From positions 65,420 to 120,949 of the forward strand of contig JADHYX010000016.1 in NCBI GenBank assembly GCA_027604685.1: a stretch of DNA of 55,530 bases, in the 5' to 3' direction. Each line of letters begins with the position of its first letter. Position 1 is the stretch's first letter. Positions 12,040 through 22,583 of this stretch are shown here, one piece after another. The notes under the pieces were generated by a model that searched no databases, was not told the DNA's origin, and saw only the letters and a list, made by a program, of their open reading frames with translations. The position numbers and the translations under genes were made by a program. Source of the stretch: Lobulomyces angularis. Its lineage: Eukaryota; Chytridiomycota; Chytridiomycetes; Lobulomycetales; Lobulomycetaceae.

Positions 12040-12405
12040 TCAAAAGCTACCAAGTATTGAAGATACATCATACTGATGTTTAATTTCAGCTAAATCCTTT
12101 TCTGATAGACCGGAGATTGAACCGATCCCTGTTTTCTGATACTTTGGTAAGCTGTTGGTGTTTAACGCGATTAGGTCACTGCAACTAACATCTATAATCG
12201 ATTGATGTAGCTCAAACTGAGTTTTGGTAGAAAGAAATTTAATTTAATTTTATTTATTTATTTAATATCATCAAAAATCATTTATGAATAAAAGATTGAA
12301 GTGAAACAAAAGCCTCTTTTCTTTTAGCATCATTTTGAAGAGCATATAAATAGCCCAAACACAAAAAGGTAATCTCCTTTTTAGTGAATTTAAATCTCAA
12401 GTTTT
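12040..12405 (-). CDS. possible small minus-strand gene or relic between SWC5 and SF3A3
   Basis: Two minus-strand segments read like real protein. The segment ending at the TGA at 12040-12042 runs back about 60 codons to an acceptor (ACTCAG) near 12221. The other runs from about 12405 to 12278 (LGYLYALQNDAKRKEAF). A GTTTCA donor after that AF would join them in frame. A putative ATG at 12542, immediately beside the SF3A3 start, could supply a first exon, for a product of about 90 residues. No family is recognised. It may also be a decayed gene, since donors and start are weak. Confidence 0.3.
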
Positions 12406-12542
12406 ATATAAAATTTTATAAAATTTATCAAATTTTTATAATTCTTAGCAGAAACTTGTAATTTAATGAAAAAACTTAAAATCTTAAATTTTTTTTTTTT
12501 TTTTGATCAATTTTTTTTTCAACAGTAGCTCAAAAACATCAT

Positions 12543-14474
12543 ATGACTTCCATTATTGAAAAGCAACGGCAATTACATGAAGAAATTGAACAGTATGAAG
12601 TAGATATTGTTCAGCTGTTATTAAAAAAATTATCAAAGCATAAGGAAAAACTGTTAAGGGATTATCAAATAAATAAACTGTTGGATCAAATCACACATAA
12701 TTCTATTACGCTACTTAATATTTACGGAGATCAGTCTAAGTAAGCTTTAATTATATTTCGTTCGTTAAGTATTCTATAAAATTAAATCAACTGTTTAGTG
12801 AGAGAACCAACGAAATACATCAGATTTCTAGTACTACAGACTTTACAGAATTTTATAATCGTTTAAAAGTAATAAAAGATCAGCAAAGACGCAATACTCC
12901 CTTAAATTTAACTTTATTAAATCAACAGCAAACCCTACAGCAAATTCAAAGAGATAAAGCAGATTTAAAAGACTTTTTTGAAGAAGAGTTGAATTTACTC
13001 TTTACAGCTGAAGAAAGTTTCGGAAAATATTTGGATTTGAACTTTTTATTCAACACTTATTTTTTGAACTTTTTAAATGAAAAGAGAGGAGATGATGAAA
13101 AATTTAAGGAAAATTTTAGTTATTTGAAATATATTCAAAAATGTGATGACTTTTCTTTAATTGATAAAGGTTTTTTTGCATTTTTTTTCAGCGTTTTATT
13201 TTAAAAAGAAAGAACAAAAAAAGCATGATTGATGGTCTTTAAACTGTTGTTATAAACTAAGCAAATGCTTGTACCCTATTCATTTTATTTTTACAGTGCG
13301 GAAAAAATGCATTTGATTTTTGTGTTTTAAAATTGTTTATTAATTAATTTTTTTTTGTAGCAAGAAAAAAGTCTCCAGAATACAACAAATATTTAGATGC
13401 TTTTGTTAATTACTTGGAAAAGTTTTTTGAAAAATCTATGCCACTTTTTGATTATGCTAATCAAAAGGAAAAATTTACAGAAGAATTCAACACAAATTGG
13501 TTAGCAGGAACAGTTGAAGGTTATGAAAAAAACTTTGAATTTAAAAGTCAATTGTTTTGCACACCATGTACGAATACTAAATCATTAATACCTTTCATTT
13601 TTTTTTTGTGTAGGTCAAAAACAATTCACTAATGAATTGGTTTTTGCTAATCACAAAACTGGAAAAAAGCACTTAAAGGCTGTAAAAAGAATGGATTTAA
13701 ATGAAAAAGTTAACAATCAGAATAATTTTAATTTGAAAGATATAGTTTTTAAAGAACACTTAATACAAAAATACTTGGATTTTTTAAAAGACGTTAGAAG
13801 GGATACATATAATAGAGTGGAAGGAAAGTCTATGCTTACAGCAGAAGAATGGGTAAGCCAAAAAAAATATTTTAGTAGCTTTAATAACAACTCAAAACAG
13901 CTTCACTATGGCGAGGAGCCAGAAGAAGAAACTTTAGCAGTAGGGGAAGAAAGCGAAGGAGACGACGATGTGGATGATGAAAAAATTTACAACCCTCTTA
14001 AGTTACCCTTAGGTTGGGATGGAAAACCTATCCCCTATTGGCTTTATAAATTGCATGGTTTAGGGGTAGAGTACCCTTGTGAAATCTGCGGAGGATATGT
14101 GTATATGGGGAGAAAAGTATTTGATAGGCACTTCTCAGAGTGGAGACACAATAATGGTCTCAGAGCACTAGGTGTGGGAAGTGGAAAGCAATATGTAGGG
14201 ATCACCGCAATTGAAGATGCTTATAAATGTGATAATTTAATTTAAATAATGCTTATTGTTCCTTTTTAGTATTTGAAAAACTAAAATCTGCTGAACAAAC
14301 CGAAATATCAAAGCCAGAAATTATAGAGGAGTTTGAGGACGCAGAGGGAAATGTTTTCAATAAGAGAACTTATGATGGTAATTCTATATTTTTTAATAAA
14401 ACTATGATTAAAATCTGCAATTACTTACTTGTTTCTATAAACTTGTAGATCTTAAAAGACAGGGATTGTTATAA
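12543..14474 (+). CDS. SF3A3: splicing factor 3A subunit 3 (SF3A60 / Prp9)
   Basis: This is the U2 snRNP SF3a subunit needed for prespliceosome assembly. Six exons (12543-12739, 12799-13169, 13361-13567, 13614-14228, 14270-14377, 14449-14474) sum to 507 residues, close to the human length. The N-terminal helical region includes EFYNRLK and KYLDL. A C2H2 finger lies in the middle (FCTPCQKQF ... HKTGKKH) and is split by an intron in the second Cys codon. An acidic run and the family hallmark IYNPLKLPLGWDGKPIPYWLYKLHGL follow, then a second, C-terminal matrin-type zinc finger (CEICGGYVYMG ... HFSEWRH). The end YDDLKRQGLL is typical. Intron 2 (191 nt) is much longer than its neighbours. Confidence 0.95.
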
Positions 14475-14709
14475 TGTGCTTAAATTTTACTCTATATTTG
14501 TTATATCTGGGGTAAGTTAACTTTCAATCAATTGTACGTAGACTATATTAAGAGTTATAAAATCTTCAAAATTTCATTAATATAATTAATTCTGGATTCA
14601 TCCAAAAAAAATTTTTTTTGACTATTAACCCTAATCTAAAAACAAGGGCTTTATTACGAAAAAAATTATCAAAAAAACATTTTAATCATAACATAAGCAG
14701 ACTCCAATA

Positions 14710-17700
14710 ATGACAAAGGTAGAAGATAAGAGTACAAGTGAAAAGGATAAAACTAAAAGTCAACTTAAACCAAAATCAAAAGATGAACTTGAAAAAGACA
14801 AGAAAGAAGAGGAAGCAGAGCTGGTAAGTAAATTTAGTAAAAACTGCTTAAAGAATAACAATATTAAAGTCTGAAGAAGATCAAGCTTTAAAAAATGAAT
14901 TGGAAATGTTGGTTGATAGGATCAAAGAATCGAATCAAACCTTGTACAAACCTTCCTTAGAAACACTAAAAACTTTAATTCGAACAGCAACGAGCTCCAT
15001 GACTAGTGTACCAAAGCCTTTAAAGTTTCTAAGACCGCATTATGATTTAATTTGCGAAATTTATAAAAAATGGGCTAATGGTCCTAATAAGGTTTTCTTA
15101 CCTCCTTTCCTTTCATTAAAATTAGAGCTTAATTGTACATCAACATTTTTTTACGTAAATAGCTTCTTTTGGCTGATATATTATCCGTTCTTTCAATGAC
15201 GTATGCGGCTGCGGACAAGAGGTAATTTTATACTCATTTAAATCATTTCAGTCCTGATTGTTGAATTTTTTAGAGATTGTCTCAGATACCGATTAGAAGG
15301 AAGTTCGGAGAGTGTTGGAAGTTGGGGTCATGAATATGTAAGACATCTTTCACTAGAAATTATGCACGAATTCAATTACCGTCAAGACAAGGGCGAAAAT
15401 ACCGAAGTGTTGTTGAAATTAGCCCTAGAGTTAGTTCCTTTTTTTATGAAACATAATGCAGAAGCAGATGCATGTGATCTACTTTTAGAATTAGAAAGTT
15501 TAGATTTGTTACCTAAATTTGTGGATAAAAATACCTTTTCTAGAGTTTGTTTGTATATAACGAGGTATTAATCAATATTTTCAGTATTTCAAATTTTTTT
15601 GTTAATTAGCTGCGTTAATTACGTTCCACCTCCCGATGATATTGCCATTTTGAAAACAGCCCATCAGATCTATCGAGAACAGAATCAATTTACAGATTCA
15701 CTTGGAATTAGTATTAAACTACGTGATATGAATATGATTAAAGATGATTTTGATTCTTGTACAGATCCGTATGAATTATCTTTAATAATGTTTTGCCTTA
15801 ATTAATATTTTTTTTTTAAGTATAAAAAAAAAACAACTTGCTTTTCTCATTGCCAGGGCACAAATTAATTTTGAAATAGAAGATGAAGAATTAAATGAAA
15901 TTATCAATAATTCTAAACTCTCTGAGCACTTTTTAAGTTTGGGTAGAGATTTAGATGTAATGGAGGCTAAGACCCCGGAAGACATTTATAAAAGTCATTT
16001 AGAAAATATTCGTAAGGCTAAAAATTGATTATCTTCTAACACATGTTTTCTGGTAGGAAGTGGAATTAGTGGTGCTAAAGTTGACTCTGCAAGGCAAAAT
16101 CTGGCATCCACTTTTGTTAACGCGTTTGTTAACGCTGGATTTGGTTCTGATAAATTGATGACTGGTGTTGAAGATGGAAATTCTTGGATTTATAAAAATA
16201 AAGATCAAGGTAAAATGTTTAATCCATAAAATACCACGTTATATATTTAAAAAGGTATGATGAGTGCTTCCGCTTCATTAGGTGTAATACTACTATGGGG
16301 TGTAGATGTGGGCTTGCCTCAAATCGATAAATATCTGTATTCCACTGAAGATTATGTTGTGGTATTGCTATATTTGTCTTTTTAACTTAAAAAATCAAGG
16401 CTGGTGCTCTCCTTGCAATTGGTTTAGTTACTTCTGGTGTTCGCAATGAGTCTGAGCCAGCTTTGGCTTTATTATCAGATTATGTGGAAAATAAGAAAGC
16501 GACTCTTCGTGTTGCTGCTATAGTTGGGTAATATCTGTTCTGTATTTAATATTAAAACTATTATTAGACTTGGAATAGCATACGCAGGATCCGAAAAAGA
16601 AGAAGTGTATGAGTTACTTTCACCGTTAATTTCTGATACTGGTGTGTCCATGGAAATTGCATCCCTGGCCGCATTATCGTTAGGATTGATATTCATAGGG
16701 ACCTGCCATGGGGAGCTTACTAGCTCAATTCTTCAAACAATGATGGAAAGAAGTGAAGCTGAGTTGAAGGATAACTTCGCTAAATTTATGGGATTAGGTT
16801 TAGCGCTGTTGTATTTGGGAAAGCAAGAAGCAAGTGAAGCTACATTGGAAACATTAAAGGTAATTGAACATCCCCTCGCCAAACAAGTCACTGTCTTAGT
16901 AGAGTGCTGTTCTTATGCTGGTGAAATTGTTTTTAAAATTGAAAAAATTAAAATTGTTTTTGAATCCAGGCACTGGGAACGTATTGAAGGTTCAAAATAT
17001 GTTGCACTATTGCAATGATCACCTAGATAACGAGAAGGAAGATGATACTTTCCAAGCATTTGCTGTCTTGGGCATCGCTTTAATTTCCATGGGAGAAGAT
17101 ATAGGATCAGAGATGGCACTTAGATCATTAAATCATCTGGTAAAATATATTTGAATTAATATTTAACATTGTAGATGCATTATGGTGAACTAGTAACAAG
17201 AAGGGTAGTACCATTGGCATTTGGATTGCTGTGTGTTTCGAATCCGGTTGTCAATGTTATTGACGTACTATCAAAGTATTCTCATGACCATGATCAAGGT
17301 GTTGCCCAAAGTGCAATATTTGCAATGGGGTTAATTGGGGCTGGAACTAATAACGCTAGATTAGCTCAAATGTTGAGACAATTAGCAGCATATTATCATA
17401 AAGAACCTAGCTGCCTTTTTGTAGTCAGAATCGCCCAGGTAGAAATTATTAAAATTTGAATATTGAAGTATTTTTTAGGGGATGATTCATATGGGAAAAG
17501 GCACATTAACTTTAAATCCTTTTTATGCTAACAGATCTTTAATGAATCCTGTGGCAGTTTCTGGGTTACTCACTGCTTTAGTTGCCTTTACGGACTCAAA
17601 AAACAGTATTTATCCCAATTTTTAAAAGTTTAATTTAATGACTTTTAAAGCATTACTTGGCTCAAATCACTACTTTTTATATTACCTGGTACCTGCTATG

Positions 17701-18014
17701 TTTCCACGATTTTTAATAACTCTTGACGAAAACTTAAATTCTTTGTCCACCACTGTGCGAGTTGGGCAAGCAGTTGATACCGTTGGTCAAGCTGGCAAGC
17801 CAAAAACTATTACTGGGTTCCAAACTCATTCCACCCCAGTATTGATGGCGTATACCGAAAGAGCTGAATTAGGTACTGAAGAATACATCGCCCAGAGTAA
17901 TATCTTAGAAGGTTTCGTTATACTAAAGAAAAATCCTGAGGTTTGTGATAACTTCTTTTGAAAATTACTTAATTTTTTTTTTAGTGGATGGATGAAGAAA
18001 AAGAGGCTAAATAA
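14710..18014 (+). CDS. RPN1: 26S proteasome regulatory subunit RPN1 (PSMD2)
   Basis: RPN1 is the large scaffold of the proteasome base that docks ubiquitin receptors and the deubiquitinase Ubp6. I read 15 exons: 14710-14823, 14870-15091, 15163-15221, 15274-15564, 15610-15789, 15857-16011, 16057-16209, 16255-16361, 16400-16527, 16568-16920, 16970-17139, 17175-17438, 17479-17605, 17651-17940 and 17985-18014. They total 880 codons in frame. The N-terminal Lys-rich tail leads into [16 protein letters not shown]. The proteasome/cyclosome repeats run from about residue 390 ([43 protein letters not shown]). The C-terminus has [25 protein letters not shown] and [13 protein letters not shown]. The Lys-rich insert found in human RPN1 after YAGTGNVLK is much shorter here. 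Confidence 0.96.
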
Positions 18015-18297
18015 CTCAAGTTTTAACAAGTTTACTAATTTGAGTTTATATATAACTTTTAATTCATTTTCATTCTATTTTATTTTTTTCCTAGTATTAA
18101 TTGGAATAATTGTGAGCTTTTAAATAATAATTTTTTTACAATTATGTTCCAACGAGGATTTTTAAGTTTTTTTTAAAATAATTTGCTGCCAATTAATGTA
18201 GCATGAAAATGGTAAAAATAAGGCATTTACAAATAAATGTATTTAGAATACGTAAATCCTATGTGACCAAACATCTGTATAGGATTATGGTTAAGCT

Positions 18298-21200
18298 TCA
18301 TTCAAATAATCCTCCTTTTACACGGCTATAAATCTGGGTTTTTCTTCTAACCATTTCTAGTTCTGGAGGGGGCTCATAATCATCACTATCATCATCACTC
18401 TCTTCAAAAATTTCTTCGTCAATACCAACTTCCCTTTTTTCATTTCCATACTCTTCTTTGGATAAAGATAGCGATTTTAATTTTTCCTGGTTTTCGTCAC
18501 CTCCATCATTTTCATCAACACTATCACCCTCATTAATGTTACCATCTGGGAACCTGCTAAAGTTTCTTTCTTCCAATAACTGTATAATTGTTTTTCTGCG
18601 TGCCTTAATGAGAGGTATAACTTCGACTTTTCGCTGTCCGTCATCCAAATTAAATTTACTACCTGCGAGATCTTCCAATTGCTCCAGACTACAAAATTTT
18701 TCAGTGTTAGTTACCAACTTTTCTTGGCTGCCTTTTTCATATTTTAAACTATTTTCATTAAAACTATCCTCAGGATAAACAAGATTATATTTTAAATTTT
18801 CTCTCCAATGAATTATTTTGAGCTTAAAGTGTACGGAAATAATAATGAGAATGATTCCTGAAAGTAAAATGACTAGTACTATGATAATGTTGGTCAAAAA
18901 TTCCAAATTCATGCCATATAAGCTAGAAGAGAAAAATTATTCAGAAAAATATCCTTAAATCTAGAAAACTTACCGCACAGTAAAACTGGTTTCAAATTTG
19001 CAATATGAAGTTTTATCTACATTAAAATTTGACATAGAGAAGAGTAAGTAGAGTTGGGGTGTACTGCGTTGAAAATTTGGAACTAGCCCGTAACAAATGC
19101 TGTTTGACTCACAAGCCCATCTATATCAAAAAATTTATTAAAATGGCGAAGGGCCATGTTTACATACTCAACAACTGTATTATTTTTACTAAATACGGCT
19201 TCATAGTTGTTAGAAAGTTGATTATATTCAAACTGTTTGGTACTTCCCTTTTCTAAAGCAATCCATACATTTTCTTGGAAACGCAACTGATTTCTATGTG
19301 GATTTACCAACTGAATTTCATCCTTAGAAAAATAATTTATAGTATCTGATGCAACATATTTTTCTTTGGAAAATCCAATTAAATTTAGAAAGTAATTTGC
19401 ATCAAATGGTTTAGTTTTATTGCTGATCAAATCCTTCACTATAAATTTTGGATAGAAGACTATCATATTTTAACTCCACATAATCAAATCAAATATTGAT
19501 ACCATCGGAAAAGTAAGAACAAGGGATATTTGATTCTGCACTTTCAGGGCAATAACCTTTTGACACAGCCGGCTCAATTGATTGAAAAGGTTTGCATCCC
19601 AAATTTACTTCAAGCATTATAACTGGCATCTCCTAAAAGAATTGACAAAAAGTAGAGTAAAGTATTTTACATTGAACTCATTGCTACACTGAAAAGTTGC
19701 ATCATCAATGAAAAATTTAAGCGCGGTAATATCAAAATAGTTTCCAGGTAGATGCTGAAAATTTTCTGATTTATTTTCAGTAATGGTGACCTATAACCAG
19801 ACATTAATCATACTTTATAAAAAAAAGTTACTTGAAATGTCACTGCATTCGTGCTCTTGTCAATGAATTTTTTAATCAGTACTGCTAATCTGTTCTTCAT
19901 CCCATTTTCAAAAACCAGTTCAATATCTTTTATGTTTTTTTGATACTGAGAATTTTTAAACACTATAGCTGTAAAAGTAAAGATCTCTCCTTTATCCAAA
20001 TAGATTCTTTCTGGGAAGTAATTCACGTCAATTGATTGTCTAATAGCGTCATATTCTCTAAATAAAGTATTATTAAAATATTGCCGTAACTATTACCGCC
20101 TTGTGTATTCAATTAAGTTAACTGGCAGAGTAAACTTTATTGTATCATAAGGACATACTTCCTAAAAAAAACAGTACCAGTAAATTTTAATTTGATAAAA
20201 TATACAATACCCTTGATAAAGAATTATGTAAAACAAATACTTCATTAAGATTTATTTTTTCTTTCAGTATGGTGAGACTATAATTACCATTAATTAAATT
20301 GCTGATCTGAAATTTCACTTGAAAAATATTATTAGAATTGAAGTTTGAGTTCTGCAAGAACGGCAAGAAAACAGCTTCATTTTTTATTATATCCAAATCT
20401 GTTTTTTTAATCAATCTAATATCGTTTAAGCTTGTTTCTCCATACCAAACCTTAAAACTGCATTAAAAATACATTGAGCTTTCAACGTACCTCTCCAATA
20501 GAATTTAAAAAAAAAATTGAAGATTTGGTGGCAGTGTGAAAATTAAGAATTTGGTTTTCGTCGCCGTAGTACTTCAAAACAGTAAATGTGTGGCCAAGAT
20601 CGTTGCTAAAAAAAAAATTTTGTTCCAAATTAAATTACTCTAGTGTACTAGTGTAAAAAGTTACCTTTTAAAAATAAAGTTACCATAAACAAACAGATCC
20701 ATGGAAAAGCTTCGATGAAAATCAACACAGAACGCTCCACTTAAAAATTTCAGTTTAGCAGAACCTGCAGAAATGTTTGAGTTACTTTCAGAAGAGGTTA
20801 GATTAAACAAAAAAACTTCTTTTTGTAAAATATTCTCGAAGTTAAGAAAAGTTGGAAATTTAAACTTTAACCTCCATTTTTTCTTAAATAAAAAAGGATA
20901 AAAATGATTAATACATATATGCCTGATACCAAACTGATGGAAAATGCGATTAACATATAATTAGAATCATTAACATAAACGAATATATTAATTGTATCAT
21001 TATCACTATGAGTGCATGCCGAATCAATAAATTTTATGCTACTGTAGCCCAATTTATGTAAAAAATCACCAGCAGTAGTAGCATTATCCTCCTTCAAAAT
21101 TAGGGAATCAATTACTTTAAAATTAGCTTACCAGTAGCTCAACAAAAAAAAGGTTGTTTCCAGAATATTTCATATAAACACTTAAATCTAACTCGCTAAT

Positions 21201-22352
21201 AGCGATCACATCAATTGCATCTTGAGATAGGTTACTTGTTTTATCCTGATTTATGAACTTTATATTAAAGAATTTCTTGGGACAGGTATTTGCTGAATAT
21301 ATAGTATAGTGTTTGGTGGCGGGTGTTATTTCGCGCCAAAAAAAAGCTTCACTGCCAAACTAAAATGATTTTTTGAGGAATAAAATATATAAAAATTATA
21401 CATACCTCTAATTGAAAGATGCCTAAATTCGTATATGCGTAAAAGTTATCTTTGATATTGGCAGCACTATATACAGTGAAATCTTCTTTGGCGCAATTTT
21501 TGTTCTGATTAACTAATAACCAAATTTAATTCTAATATGTGCAAAAAACTATTTACTGTTAAAGAGTTCTTCTAAGTTGAAGACAAAAGTGTTTTCAAAT
21601 TCATCCATAGTAAATATGATTTTCCAAACACCAGGAGCAGGTATTGCGCATAGCCAAATGGAGGATTTCCTAAACACCCAGTTACAGTTCAGCTTTGACA
21701 CATCTGGTATACTACTAAATTCTAGCACACTTAAATCAGTAACAAAATTTACAAATGAGTTCTAAATAAAAAATATATTTTTAATAATTCAAATTATTTT
21801 CCTTACTTTTAAATTATTTACAAAAAAATTATTTACTCCAAAATTATAGATGTAGTCATCAATATCGAATAAAAATGGAAAAGAAATGGATTCCGTGGCC
21901 GTTATATATAGAGATATTTGTGTGGATGTTTTTACTTGAACTGGAATTAACCACCTGGAGTTATTCTTGTCAAAATATTCTAAAGTTAAAATTTAAGTGC
22001 AAATTCAGTAAAGTTAAAAAATGGCGATTACCGTTAATATACTTTAAATTCACAGTAACCTCATTGTGAGGATCAAAACTCAAGAGAATACTTCCTCCAA
22101 AATTAAAATATTCGTTAGTTATACAACTCTCACAATGTTCATTATTGCTATCGAAAATTTGTATTTGAATGTTGTATGTGTTAAGTGGTGCTGGAAATTT
22201 TTCTTCTAATCCACTGTTTAAGTTCAATAATTTCACATTCCTATTTTCATTAATAAATTTGCAAAAAATTTTCCTTTAAACAAACTGTACCAAGTATATT
22301 CTGACTTTATAAACTTAAGTAGAAGAAATACCACAAGGATTTTCATAAGCAT
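18298..22352 (-). CDS. CATSPERD/E: CatSper channel auxiliary subunit, CATSPERD/CATSPERE type
   Basis: This is a type I membrane protein of the CatSper flagellar calcium-channel complex. Seventeen exons join in frame to 1107 residues: 22352-22291, 22240-22032, 21979-21807, 21761-21557, 21512-21406, 21359-21132, 21091-20930, 20882-20665, 20605-20491, 20450-20211, 20161-20097, 20057-19832, 19790-19671, 19632-19503, 19459-19168, 19120-18974 and 18922-18298. A signal peptide (MLMKILVVFLLLKFIKS) is followed by a large beta-rich ectodomain with propeller-like blades (TNLGIFQLE, an Asp-box-like SNDLGHTF). Then come the family signatures: NLGCKPF, a Cys pair with PCSYFSD, VFYPKFIVKDL, DTINYFSKDEI, EWACESNSICYGLVP, and SNFNVDKTSYC. 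A short LYGMNL stretch leads to one transmembrane helix near residue 910 and an acidic cytoplasmic tail of about 170 residues. The delta versus epsilon choice is open. Confidence 0.82.
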
Positions 22353-22583
22353 TAAGTTCTTCTTTTAATTTTCTATTTTTCAAATTCAAAGTCCGCTATT
22401 GTGTACGCTTAGAAAGGGATAAAAAATGAAGAAAACCTCATAAGATGTTTAGCTTATCTCAAATAATATTTCGTTAAGTATATTAATAGCTGTTATAATT
22501 TCTTTGGAAGTTCGAAAACTTTAGAAGTGCATTTTATATTTCAATATACTTGAAAATAATTTTAAAAAAAACAACGTTATTTT

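Noticed and set aside
12060..12140. Possible C/D-box snoRNA (TGATG and CTGA words)
   Set aside because: Box spacing and terminal stem do not fit, and the same stretch reads as protein on the minus strand.
16149..16260. Suspected +1 frameshift in RPN1 before the intron at 16210
   Set aside because: A first count of the A run was wrong; on recount the exon ends at 16209 and all 15 exons sum to a multiple of three.
18458..18778. Plus-strand 106-codon ORF antisense to the CatSper tail
   Set aside because: It is the mirror of the acidic/Ser-rich coding exon on the minus strand and has no splice or start support.
20867..21097. ORF with an apparent transmembrane segment in the middle of the CatSper gene
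   Set aside because: The hydrophobic run lies in a 47-nt intron (GTATCA...TTTAAG). Removing it restores the frame into the next exon and a soluble propeller-like blade.
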